Part shown: positions 1-7,906 of the stretch, piece by piece
Layout: each line of letters opens with the position of its first letter
Position numbering within the stretch: position 1 is the stretch's first letter
Origin: Clostridia bacterium
GTDB taxonomy: Bacteria; Bacillota; Clostridia; Christensenellales; Aristaeellaceae
DNA: 64,000 bases
NCBI GenBank assembly: GCA_017395065.1
Contig: JAFPWH010000071.1
Location: 87,275-151,274, forward strand
Reading direction: 5' to 3'
Made by a program: the position numbers and the translations under genes
Notes under the pieces: generated by a model
The model's database searches: none
The model's input: only the letters and a program-made list of their open reading frames with translations
What the model was told of the DNA's origin: nothing

Positions 1-953
1 TCGCGCCGATGGCGGGCATTACCGACGTCAACATGCGCCTGCTCTGCCGCGAGCAGGGGGCGGCCTGGTCAGTCAGCGAAATGCTCTCGGCAAAGGGCTT
101 CGTGTACGCGCCGGACAGGAACATCCACAAGGAACTGATACGCTTCGATCCGCGCGAGGGCGTCACGGGCCTTCAGCTCTTCGGCAGCGAGGAAAACATG
201 CTTTCCGAAGCCGTAAAGCGCTTAAACGATACGCCCTTTGCGTTTTTTGATTTCAACATGGGCTGTCCCGCGCACAAGATCGTACAAAACGGCGAGGGCA
301 GCGCGCTGATGAAGCAGCCCCTGCTCGCGGGCAGACTCATCGGAGCCATGGTCAAGGCCTCCGCAAAGCCCGTGACCGTGAAAATACGCTCGGGCTGGGA
401 CGCCGAACACGTAAACGCCCCCGAGATCGCCCGCGTCGCCCGGGAAAGCGGCGCGGCCGCCGTGACGGTGCACCCGAGGACGCGCGATCAGTTCTACTCG
501 GGCAGTGCAAACTGGGACGTGATAGCGCAGGTCAAGCAGGCCGTGTCCATCCCCGTGATCGGAAACGGAGACGTCGCGTGCGCCGAAGACGCGCTCAGGA
601 TGCGCACCCGGACGGGTTGCGACGCGGTCATGGTGGCAAGGGCTGCGCGGGGAAACATATGGATCTTCCGTGAGATCCTCGCCGCGATGGAAAATAAGCC
701 CTTCAGGCCGCCGTCAAGGTACGAGATCATAGATACGATTCTGAGACATCTGGACATGCAAATTGATAGCCTCGGCGAAAAGCTGGGCGTTATGGAAATG
801 CGAAAGCACGTCGCCTGGTATTTGCAGGGCATGCCGGGCAGCGTGAAGATCCGCGCCCGGGTGAACTGCCTTGCAAGACGGGACGAGATCGTCGGACTGC
901 TGAACCGATACAAAGACGAACTGAGAGAGGACGAGGGCAATGACGGCATTTGA
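1..953 (+). CDS. dus: tRNA-dihydrouridine synthase, 5' end outside window
   Basis: Flavoenzyme that reduces uridine to dihydrouridine in the tRNA D-loop. The frame is open to the left edge, and the codons before the first visible ATG (position 9) read Ala-Pro. This matches the conserved start of Dus proteins (APMAGITD), so the true start lies outside the window and only a few residues are missing. Counting from the ATG at 9, the catalytic-loop Cys is C86 (NMGCPAHK), the substrate/FMN-site His is H155 (VHPRTRD), and the FMN phosphate-binding stretch is GNGDV at 185-189 followed by MVARAARGN. The 3' end overlaps the next gene by 14 bases, suggesting translational coupling. Which of the Firmicute Dus paralogues (DusB-like most likely) it represents cannot be settled here. 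Confidence 0.93.
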   Translation, partial: APMAGITDVNMRLLCREQGAAWSVSEMLSAKGFVYAPDRNIHKELIRFDPREGVTGLQLFGSEENMLSEAVKRLNDTPFAFFDFNMGCPAHKIVQNGEGSALMKQPLLAGRLIGAMVKASAKPVTVKIRSGWDAEHVNAPEIARVARESGAAAVTVHPRTRDQFYSGSANWDVIAQVKQAVSIPVIGNGDVACAEDALRMRTRTGCDAVMVARAARGNIWIFREILAAMENKPFRPPSRYEIIDTILRHLDMQIDSLGEKLGVMEMRKHVAWYLQGMPGSVKIRARVNCLARRDEIVGLLNRYKDELREDEGNDGI

Positions 954-2292
954 AAACCTTACGCTGAACGAACTGATGAACAAACAGGGCTTCGACTGCG
1001 ACTGCGGAAAGCACCATTCGGTTTCCTGTGATTTTCTGGCGATAGAGAAGGGCGCGGTAAACCGGCTCGGCGAGGCCGTAAGGGCAGTCGGCGGCAAAAG
1101 GCCCTTCGTCATCTGCGACGCAAACACCTACCGCGCCGCGGGCGAAAAGGCCTGTGCGGTGCTGAAAAAAGAAGGCCTGGAATACACGCTTTTCATGCTC
1201 AGGGAGCACGGCTATCCGAAGGTCGAGCCGGACGAATATTCGCTGGGCTCCATCGCGATGACGTTCGACAAACGCTGCGACGTGATCCTTTCGGTCGGCG
1301 GCGGCGTGATCAACGATCTGGGCAAGGTCTTCGCCTACGATCTGGGTCTAAAGCAGATCATCCTGGGGACCGCGCCCAGCATGGACGGCTTTGCCTCGAA
1401 TTCTTCCTCCATGGTCGTTGACGGCGTGAAATCCACGCTGTACAACCGCTGCCCCGCTGGCATCGTGCTGGACACGGAGATCATGGCAAACGCGCCGATG
1501 CGCATGCTCTGGGCAGGCCTTGGCGACATGGTCGCAAAATACATCTCCGTGTGCGAATGGCGCATCAGCCACCTGGTCAACGGCGAATACTACTGCCCGC
1601 ACGTGGCCCAGCTCATGCGAAACGCGCTCAAAAGGATCATGGACAACTCGGACGGCCTGGCAAAGCGCGATCTGTCCAGCGTGCAGGCGGTCGCAGAGGG
1701 ACTCGTGCTCAGCGGTTTTGCGATGAGCTTTGCGCAGGTCTCGCGCCCGGCCAGCGGCCTCGAACACTACTTCAGCCATATGTGGGACATGCTTGCACTC
1801 GAAAGGGGCACCGAGGCAGACCTGCACGGCATACAGGTGGGCGTGGGCACGGTGCTCACGATGAACATCTACGACAAAATCAAACTTTTGAAGCCAAACC
1901 GCGAAAAGGCGCTTGAGCACATGCGCCGTTTTGATCCCGATCAATGGGAGAAAAACATCCGCCGCGTGTTCGGCAAAACCGCGCCGCAGGTGCTTGAAAT
2001 CGAGCAGAAGGCGCACAAAAACGACCCCGAAAAGCACCTTGCGCGCCTTGACAGGATCATCGCCGACTGGGACGGGATCCTTCAAATTATCCGCGAGGAG
2101 CTGCCCGACAAGGAATGGCTCTTTGAGAAAATGCGCATGACCGGCATGCCCATGACCCCTGCGGACATCGGCATCAGCCGCGAGGACACGGTGGACGCGT
2201 TCCTGTGTGCCCGGGACATCCGCGACAAGTATTTAAGCTGCTCGCTTCTTTGGGACATCGGCGAGATCGAGAATTTCGCGGCGACGCTGTGA
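940..2292 (+). CDS. sn-glycerol-1-phosphate dehydrogenase, AraM/EgsA family
   Basis: NAD(P)-dependent reduction of dihydroxyacetone phosphate to sn-glycerol-1-phosphate, the archaeal-type glycerol backbone stereoisomer. The protein has 450 residues, somewhat longer than Bacillus AraM. Family marks are the N-terminal CDCGKHH (20-26), the dinucleotide-binding SVGGGVIND (118-126), GTAPSMDGFAS (143-153), and likely metal ligands D196 (GLGDMVAK), H276 or H280 (LEHYFSHMW) and H296 (LHGIQVG). It overlaps dus by 14 bases. No PcrB-like heptaprenylglyceryl-phosphate synthase is visible nearby, so the fate of the product is unknown. In Bacillus the product feeds an archaeal-type ether lipid precursor; that role is inferred, not shown. 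Other iron-alcohol-dehydrogenase-fold polyol dehydrogenases are less likely because of the CGKHH and APSMDGF motifs. Confidence 0.87.
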   Translation: MTAFENLTLNELMNKQGFDCDCGKHHSVSCDFLAIEKGAVNRLGEAVRAVGGKRPFVICDANTYRAAGEKACAVLKKEGLEYTLFMLREHGYPKVEPDEYSLGSIAMTFDKRCDVILSVGGGVINDLGKVFAYDLGLKQIILGTAPSMDGFASNSSSMVVDGVKSTLYNRCPAGIVLDTEIMANAPMRMLWAGLGDMVAKYISVCEWRISHLVNGEYYCPHVAQLMRNALKRIMDNSDGLAKRDLSSVQAVAEGLVLSGFAMSFAQVSRPASGLEHYFSHMWDMLALERGTEADLHGIQVGVGTVLTMNIYDKIKLLKPNREKALEHMRRFDPDQWEKNIRRVFGKTAPQVLEIEQKAHKNDPEKHLARLDRIIADWDGILQIIREELPDKEWLFEKMRMTGMPMTPADIGISREDTVDAFLCARDIRDKYLSCSLLWDIGEIENFAATL

Positions 2293-2340
2293 GGCGCGGC
2301 CGAGCGTCTTGCGAAAATTCACCGACGGGAGAAAACAACC

Positions 2341-3627
2341 ATGAAACGCATACTGAGCTTTATCCTCATGCTTCTTTGCCTGCCCTTCGCCGCCTGCGCG
2401 GAGGAGAGCGTACACACCGTTTCGCCCCAAAACCCGGACGACGCGCTGGACGTTTCCGCGCTCAAACAGGCCAGGGAGCAGGCGTGGAACGAGTACGCCG
2501 CGTCGCGCCTCGAAAGCGAAGAGCTGAAACGGGAGACCGAAGAGAAGGCGCTCGTCTTTGGCGACGTCACCATGCGCTACACCGTGGAGGTCAAGGGTGA
2601 AATGCCCGAGGGCGGCTATCCGCTCTACATCGCCCTGCACGGCGGCGGACAGAGCGACACGCCGGACATCAACGACGATCAGTGGCGACAGATGCAGTAT
2701 TACTACAGCCGTTGGCTCAAATGCGGCGTGTACGTGGCCGTCAGGGGCGTAAGGGACACCTGGGACACGCACTTCAACCCCGAATCGTATCCGCTCTACG
2801 ACAGGCTGATCGAATACATGATCCTTACTCAGAACGTGAACCCCAACCGCGTCTACCTCGAGGGCTTCTCGGCGGGCGGCGACGGCGTCTACGCCGTATC
2901 TCCCCGCATGGCGGATCGTTTCGCCGCGGTCAACATGTCCTCCGGCCATCCCAACGGCATAAGCCTCCTCAATCTGTACAATCTGCCCATACAGCTGCAG
3001 GCCGGAGAATTCGACAGCGCCTACGACCGTAACAAGGTCACGGCGGAATACGGCCTGTATCTGGACGCACTCAGGGAGGATGAGCCCGAAGGCTACGAAC
3101 ACAGGACACTGATCCACTTCAACGCGGGCCATAACTACGACGACTATTCGCCCATGCCCTTGCCCACAATCGAGGATTACGCGGCTTGGTACCGCGACGG
3201 CACGCGCACCAAATTCGTCCGCATCGACAGCTTCCCGCCGGATTACATGAGCGCCTTCACACGCGAGCCTCTGCCCAAAAAGGTCGTCTGGGAACTTGCC
3301 GTGCGCGCAGAACGCAGGCAGACGGACAGCTTCTATTACCTGCGCGCGGACGAAAGCGCAAGCGGCGTACTGCGCGTGACGAACCGGGGCGACAACACCT
3401 TCGTCATCGACGCAAGCGCGTTCGGCGGCGACTTCGAAATACTTTTGAACGAGGACATGGTCGATTTCGAAAAGCCCGTGCGGTTCGTAATCGGCGAAAA
3501 GAGCGTGTGCTTCGGTGTCGTGCCCGATTTAGGCGTCCTTAAGCAGACGACCGCCGAAAGGGGAGACCCGAACTACCAGTTCGAGGCCGCGATCCGCTAC
3601 AGCGAGATCGCCGCCTTTGCGAACTGA
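2341..3627 (+). CDS. Secreted alpha/beta-hydrolase, PHB-depolymerase/esterase-like
   Basis: Predicted exported serine esterase of 428 residues. An N-terminal signal peptide (KRIL then a hydrophobic stretch) ends at Ala-Cys-Ala, giving likely signal-peptidase I cleavage after residue 20. The alpha/beta-hydrolase core spans roughly 75-285. It has an HGGG oxyanion-hole motif at 100-103, the nucleophile elbow GFSAGG with S177, a likely acid D225 (AGEFDS) and the catalytic H264 (NAGHNYDD). The final 140 residues look like a small beta-rich accessory domain. The start is preceded by GACGGGAG. The substrate is unknown; related proteins deacylate carbohydrate esters or cleave polyesters. It sits alone between the dus/G1PDH pair and the yebC promoter. 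Confidence 0.72.
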   Translation: MKRILSFILMLLCLPFAACAEESVHTVSPQNPDDALDVSALKQAREQAWNEYAASRLESEELKRETEEKALVFGDVTMRYTVEVKGEMPEGGYPLYIALHGGGQSDTPDINDDQWRQMQYYYSRWLKCGVYVAVRGVRDTWDTHFNPESYPLYDRLIEYMILTQNVNPNRVYLEGFSAGGDGVYAVSPRMADRFAAVNMSSGHPNGISLLNLYNLPIQLQAGEFDSAYDRNKVTAEYGLYLDALREDEPEGYEHRTLIHFNAGHNYDDYSPMPLPTIEDYAAWYRDGTRTKFVRIDSFPPDYMSAFTREPLPKKVVWELAVRAERRQTDSFYYLRADESASGVLRVTNRGDNTFVIDASAFGGDFEILLNEDMVDFEKPVRFVIGEKSVCFGVVPDLGVLKQTTAERGDPNYQFEAAIRYSEIAAFAN

Positions 3628-3657
3628 GGCGCTTTCGGAAAAAAGCAAAACCAAAAC

Positions 3658-3686
3658 TTGACTAACTGTGCGGTTTATGGTATTAT
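3658..3686 (+). promoter_or_regulatory. sigma-A-type promoter of yebC
   Basis: TTGACT (3658-3663), a 17-base spacer and TATTAT (3681-3686), 32 bases before the yebC ATG, in an AT-rich gap after the esterase gene. Confidence 0.7.
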
Positions 3687-3718
3687 AAACGAAGTCAAAT
3701 TTATAAGGGGGCTTACGG

Positions 3719-4465
3719 ATGTCCGGACACAATAAATGGTCGACCATAAAGCATAAAAAAGAAAAAACCGACGCGGCGCGCGGCAAGATATTTACCAAAA
3801 TCGGCCGCGAGATCGCCATCGCCGTGCGCGAGGGCGGCGCAGACCCCAACAACAACAATAAGCTCAAAGACGTCATCGCCAAGGCCAAGGCCAACAACAT
3901 GCCCAACGACAACATCATGCGTTCCATCAAGAAGGCCGCGGGCGAGGGCGAAGGCGCAAACTACAAGGAAGTCACCTACGAAGGATACGCGCCCGGCGGC
4001 GTAGCAGTGATCGTCGAGGTCGTAACTGACAATCTGAACCGCACCGCCAGCGAGATCAGGCACATTTTCGACAAGTGCGGCGGATCTCTGGGCAACAGCG
4101 GCTGCGTGTCTTACAAGTTCGAGCGCAAGGGCGTGATCGAGATCGACAACGAAAAGGGCCTGGACGAGGACGAACTGATGATGCTCGCGCTGGACGCCGG
4201 CGCAGACGACGTGGAAGCCGGCGAGGATTCCGCGGTCATTTATACCGACCCCAACGACTTAAGCGCCGTGCGCGACAGCCTCGAAGCCGCCGGCTGCACG
4301 TTCCTTTCCGTGGAGCGGGCGATGGTTCCCACGATGACCGTCGAGATCAGCGATCCCGAAATGGCGGCAAAGGTGCAAAAGCTCCTCGACTGGCTGGACG
4401 ATTACGACGACACGCAGAACGTGTTCCACGACGCCGAGCTGCCAGAGGAAGAGGAAGAAGAATAA
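3719..4465 (+). CDS. yebC: YebC/PmpR/TACO1 family protein
   Basis: Widely conserved YebC family. Members are described as DNA-binding regulators and, more recently, as ribosome-associated factors that ease translation of difficult motifs. Family hallmarks are the N-terminal SGHNKWSTIKHKK, GGADPNNN at about 39-46, and the MPNDNIMRSIKKA helix. The length of 248 residues is normal. The C-terminus ends in an acidic run (PEEEEEE). It has its own promoter upstream and a strong GC hairpin downstream, so it may be largely monocistronic. The RBS is AAGGGGG about 6 bases before the ATG. Confidence 0.95.
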   Translation: MSGHNKWSTIKHKKEKTDAARGKIFTKIGREIAIAVREGGADPNNNNKLKDVIAKAKANNMPNDNIMRSIKKAAGEGEGANYKEVTYEGYAPGGVAVIVEVVTDNLNRTASEIRHIFDKCGGSLGNSGCVSYKFERKGVIEIDNEKGLDEDELMMLALDAGADDVEAGEDSAVIYTDPNDLSAVRDSLEAAGCTFLSVERAMVPTMTVEISDPEMAAKVQKLLDWLDDYDDTQNVFHDAELPEEEEEE

Positions 4466-4484
4466 CGAGGGCACGATCGATCAC

Positions 4485-4511
4485 GGGCTCCGCGCAGGCG
4501 GAGCCCTGTTT
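4485..4511 (+). terminator. Hairpin terminator after yebC
   Basis: A perfect 9-bp stem GGGCTCCGC/GCGGAGCCC with a GCAG tetraloop (4485-4506) is followed by TGTTT. The U tract is short, so termination may be partial and murI may be read through. Confidence 0.65.
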
Positions 4512-4524
4512 ATGAAGTGAAAAA

Positions 4525-5289
4525 ATGGACTTGAGACCCATCGGCGTTTTCGATTCCGGCATCGGCGGCATAAGCCTTTTAAGGAACATGCGCGCCCTGC
4601 TGCCGAAGGAACGCTTCATTTATTACGGCGACGAAAAAAACGCCCCCTACGGCACGAAGACCGAGGAGGAGATCCTTGCGCTGAGCCGAAGGGACGTGGA
4701 TTTTCTTCTATCCTTTGACGTGAAGGCCGTCGTCATCGCCTGCAACACGGCGACCTCCGCCGCCGCAAAGAGCCTGCGAAGCGAACTGAGCCTGCCCGTC
4801 ATCGGCATAGAGCCCGCGCTGAAGCCCGCGCAGTTAAGCCGCAGAGGCGGCGCGATCGCCGTGCTCGCGACGCCCGCGACGCTCAGGCAGAGCAAATTCT
4901 TAAAGCTCATGGAGCTCTACGGCGAAGGCGCGATCCCTGTGCCCTGTCCGGGACTGATGGAGTTCGCGGAGAAGGGGATCACGCAGGGGAAGGAGCTGGA
5001 CGATTTCCTTACCGAATTGCTTGAACCCGTCAAAAGCCTTTCGCTGGACGGAGCCGTGCTGGGCTGTACGCACTACAGCTTCCTGGCCGGCGCGATCCGA
5101 AAAGCCCTGGGCGGCGTAAGGCTCTTTGACGGAAACGACGGTACCGCCAGGCAGCTTCGCCGCGTGCTTGCGGAAAGGCAGCTGCTTTCGGACGCGCAGG
5201 AGGGTTCCGTGCAGTTCTATACGTCCGGCGACGCCGAAAGCGCGCTGCCCCTCATGGAGAAACTTCTCGCTTACCCGATTGAGCTTTAG
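4525..5289 (+). CDS. murI: Glutamate racemase
   Basis: Cofactor-independent interconversion of L- and D-glutamate, supplying D-Glu for the peptidoglycan stem peptide in the cytoplasm. The 254 residues carry the family signature FDSGIGGIS with D10, the first catalytic cysteine C73 in IACNTATSA, and the second C181 with H183 in LGCTHYSF. The length is normal. It lies 59 bases after yebC across a terminator-like hairpin and is followed at once by the hairpin array at 5291. Other D-Glu-using steps (MurD at 40336) are in the same window. Confidence 0.96.
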   Translation: MDLRPIGVFDSGIGGISLLRNMRALLPKERFIYYGDEKNAPYGTKTEEEILALSRRDVDFLLSFDVKAVVIACNTATSAAAKSLRSELSLPVIGIEPALKPAQLSRRGGAIAVLATPATLRQSKFLKLMELYGEGAIPVPCPGLMEFAEKGITQGKELDDFLTELLEPVKSLSLDGAVLGCTHYSFLAGAIRKALGGVRLFDGNDGTARQLRRVLAERQLLSDAQEGSVQFYTSGDAESALPLMEKLLAYPIEL

Positions 5290-5290
5290 A

Positions 5291-5600
5291 GGGGCTGTTG
5301 TACAAAAAAACCGGGGAGGTTTGGAGGGGCTGTAGCCCCTCCGACTTTATTCCGCAGGACCGGCTTTGCCGGTTCGAGGAGAATTTTTGTGAAGGGCAGC
5401 TTGCCGCCCGAGAGCAAAAATTCATTCCTTACAGTTTTTGCGCCCGGAAAAATCCGCAGATTTTTCAGCAAAAACTGTTTTCTTGTTGCACAAGTATCAG
5501 TAATCCGGCGTTTGTACGGAATTCGCTCACTACAGCAGAAAACTTACCGAATGAAATGAATCCCTGATTCATTTCATTCGAAGGGCTGTAAATCAGCCCT
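5291..5600. repeat. Array of six inverted repeats (two nested hairpins), no gene
   Basis: This gene-free stretch is almost entirely made of perfect inverted repeats. They are: GGAGGGGCT/AGCCCCTCC (5323-5342); ACCGGC/GCCGGT (5359-5373); GAATTTTTG/CAAAAATTC (5381-5423) enclosing GGGC..GCCC (5394-5409); ACAGTTTTTGC/GCAAAAACTGT (5431-5478) enclosing GAAAAATC/GATTTTTC (5447-5466); a 15-bp stem CGAATGAAATGAATC and its complement around CCT (5548-5580); and AGGGCTG/CAGCCCT (5582-5600). The 89-codon frame inside (5298-5567) is best explained as chance. It could be a non-autonomous mobile repeat, a structured RNA downstream of murI, or a composite terminator. No flanking target duplication could be confirmed by eye. 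Confidence 0.75.
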
Positions 5601-5629
5601 ATTAACTGAATATTAATTTGTTAAATGTA

Positions 5630-5658
5630 TTGAACTGAGCCCGGCGGTATAGTATAAT
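5630..5658 (+). promoter_or_regulatory. Promoter of the 5682-13384 catabolic operon
   Basis: TTGAAC (5630-5635), exactly 17 bases, then TATAAT (5653-5658). An AAGGAGGG ribosome-binding site follows at 5667-5674, just before the isomerase ATG at 5682. Confidence 0.82.
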
Positions 5659-5681
5659 ATTCAAAAAAGGAGGGTGAGCGC

Positions 5682-6479
5682 ATGCTGAAATTAGGCATAA
5701 ATACAGTGCTGTACAAGGGCTACGGCATCAAGGCCGCGCTGAAAGCGATCAAGCTTGCCGGCTATGACGGAGCGGAAATATCGGCAATTCAGGGGATGTG
5801 CGAGCATCTGGTGCTCGACGCCTGGGAAACGCAGGCTCCGCTGGTCAAGGCCGCCGCAAAGGAAGCGGGAACGGAGCTGCTTAGCATGGAGGTGGCCTCC
5901 CTCGACGAGGAAAGGCTCACCAAGGCGTTCAAGGCCGCGCAGTACCTGGGCATCCCCGTCGTAAATGTCGGCCCCGGCGGAAAGAGCGACGACGAGGAAA
6001 GCTTTATCAGCTGCATCGAAACGCTCAAAAGCAGGGCGGCGCTGGCCGAGAAATACGGCGTAAAGCTGTGCTGCAAGGCGCACGTCGGCGGCGCGATTTA
6101 TTCCACACCCACTACGCTCCGGGCAGTCGAAATGATCAAGAGCCCGGGCTTTGGCGTAGATATGGACCCCAGCCACATCCACAGGGCGGGCGAAAAGCCC
6201 GAAGAAGCGCTGGCCAGCGTCGTAAAGTACATGGGACACGTGCACATCCGCGACTGCAAGGGCGAGGGCCCCTCCCCGGGCGCGCCCAAGGATCAGGCCT
6301 GCGGCAGGGGAGACATCAATCTTTACGGCTACTTCAAGGCGCTGGTGGACGCCGGCTATGACGGTCCGGTGTGCCTTGAGGTCATCGGTCCCGAACAGAC
6401 CATGACCCAGGCGCAGACCATCGCCGCCGAGAGCTACGGCTACATGAACGCGATTCTGAAACAGTTGGGAGCAAGATAG
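5682..6479 (+). CDS. TIM-barrel sugar phosphate isomerase/epimerase
   Basis: AP-endonuclease-2-like TIM-barrel family, which includes IolE, hydroxypyruvate isomerases and keto-sugar epimerases. The 265 residues contain the usual later metal ligands: D160/D162 and H165 (GVDMDPSHI), H186/H188 (HVHIRD) and E233 (CLEVIG). The position that is usually a metal-binding Glu (ENH in many members) reads KAH, with K132. This may mean altered metal binding or an unusual substrate. It is the first gene of a seven-gene cluster with sulfatase-type enzymes, an oxidoreductase and a sugar importer, so a role in catabolism of an imported sugar is inferred. The substrate cannot be read from the sequence. Confidence 0.82.
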   Translation: MLKLGINTVLYKGYGIKAALKAIKLAGYDGAEISAIQGMCEHLVLDAWETQAPLVKAAAKEAGTELLSMEVASLDEERLTKAFKAAQYLGIPVVNVGPGGKSDDEESFISCIETLKSRAALAEKYGVKLCCKAHVGGAIYSTPTTLRAVEMIKSPGFGVDMDPSHIHRAGEKPEEALASVVKYMGHVHIRDCKGEGPSPGAPKDQACGRGDINLYGYFKALVDAGYDGPVCLEVIGPEQTMTQAQTIAAESYGYMNAILKQLGAR

Positions 6480-6520
6480 ACCCGCGGCGCCCAAGCGCGC
6501 GATCCGAAGGAGGGATACGC

Positions 6521-7888
6521 TTGAACAAGAAACCGAACCTGTTGTTTTTCGGCATCGATTCTCTGCGCAGAGACCACATGAGCCTTTACGGCTACGATCG
6601 GCTGACCACCCCCAACATCGACAAATACGTCAAGGGCGGCGTATGCTTTGAAAACTGTTTTTCCCCGCATATCCCGACGACGCCAGGCTATTCCAACATG
6701 CTGACCGGCCGCGACGTGTTCGGCACGGGCGTCGTGGCGCTCGGGCAAAAGGCTATCGTCGAAGGCGTGCCGGTGCTCGCCGAGATCCTGCGCGACAACG
6801 GCTATGAGACCACCTGCGTGGGCTTCAAAAACAACGCGGCGGGCCGCGGCTACGACAATTACATCGAATTCCGCGGCTGGGGCCCCGACCACGACGACGG
6901 ACGCGCCCACAAGGCACAAAATCTGAACGACGTGACCATCCCCGAGCTCGAGCGTCTGGCCAAGGGCGACAAGCCGTTTTTCCTGTTCATGCGGCACATG
7001 GATCCGCATTCTCCCTATCTTTCTCCCGAACCCTTCATGCACATGTTCTTCCAAGGCGACGCGTTCGACCCCGAGGACAAGCGCATGCAGAAGGTATACG
7101 ATTTCAAACCCTTCGGCGACTACATCGGCTCCTGGGTGCCCAAGGGCTGCACGAACCCGGATTACGTAATCGCCCAGTACGACGGCTCCGTCGCCTACAT
7201 GGACAGCTGCATTCAGGCAGTGCTCGAAAAGCTCAGGGCGCTGGACCTCGAGGAGGACACGCTGGTCGTGTTCGTCTCCGACCACGGCGAGACGCTGTAC
7301 GACCATGACTGCTATTTCGACCATCACGGCATGTACGAGCCCACGCTCACGGTGCCCTTCGCGCTGGTGTGGAAAAACCATCTGCCCGCTGGCGTGCGCG
7401 TAAAGGACATCATGCAGCTCAAGGACGTAACGCCTACGCTCCTTGAGATCATGGGCATCGACGTTCAACTGCCCTTCGAGGGCCGCAGCATGCTGCCCAG
7501 GGTGTACGGCGAAAAGCGCACGGTCGAGCCGGAATTCTACATCACCGAGGACACCTGGATGCGCAAGCACGGCTGGCGGACGCCCGAATGGAAGCTCATC
7601 CGCTCTTTGGAGCCGGACTTCCATTTCAAACCCATGGTCGAACTGTACAACCTGATCGTCGATCCCGAGGAAAACAACAACGTCGCAGACGAGTATCCCG
7701 AGGTGGTCGAGGTCCTGACAAAGCGCATGAACGACTGGATCGACAAGCGCGTGAAGGAGACCGGCCGTCCCAACCCCATCGACGTAAACTTCCTAATGAA
7801 CGACAGACCCTTTGCTTCCTCGCAGGAGGCTTACGACAGCAAATACATCGGCGGCATCGCCGACGCGGTCAAGCTGCAGAAAAACTGA
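6521..7888 (+). CDS. Sulfatase-like alkaline-phosphatase-superfamily hydrolase with Thr nucleophile
   Basis: A 455-residue cytoplasmic protein (no signal peptide) of the sulfatase branch of the alkaline-phosphatase superfamily. The N-terminal metal-site motif is GIDSLRRDH (D13, with Ser14 where sulfatases usually have a second Asp). The second metal site is FVSDHGE (D254, H255). At the position where sulfatases carry the Cys or Ser converted to formylglycine, this protein has T53 (TTPGYSNMLTGR) and no Arg two residues after the Pro. It therefore cannot be a standard formylglycine sulfatase. A Thr nucleophile is known in other superfamily branches acting on phosphate esters, so phosphodiesterase or phosphotransferase activity is plausible. 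It lies 41 bases after the isomerase. Confidence 0.78.
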   Translation: MNKKPNLLFFGIDSLRRDHMSLYGYDRLTTPNIDKYVKGGVCFENCFSPHIPTTPGYSNMLTGRDVFGTGVVALGQKAIVEGVPVLAEILRDNGYETTCVGFKNNAAGRGYDNYIEFRGWGPDHDDGRAHKAQNLNDVTIPELERLAKGDKPFFLFMRHMDPHSPYLSPEPFMHMFFQGDAFDPEDKRMQKVYDFKPFGDYIGSWVPKGCTNPDYVIAQYDGSVAYMDSCIQAVLEKLRALDLEEDTLVVFVSDHGETLYDHDCYFDHHGMYEPTLTVPFALVWKNHLPAGVRVKDIMQLKDVTPTLLEIMGIDVQLPFEGRSMLPRVYGEKRTVEPEFYITEDTWMRKHGWRTPEWKLIRSLEPDFHFKPMVELYNLIVDPEENNNVADEYPEVVEVLTKRMNDWIDKRVKETGRPNPIDVNFLMNDRPFASSQEAYDSKYIGGIADAVKLQKN

Positions 7889-7906
7889 TACACGGAGGGC
7901 AAAACC

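Noticed and set aside
5298..5567. An 89-codon frame in the intergenic region after murI.
   Set aside because: It runs through all the perfect hairpins, which explain the sequence better, and has no homology that I recognise.
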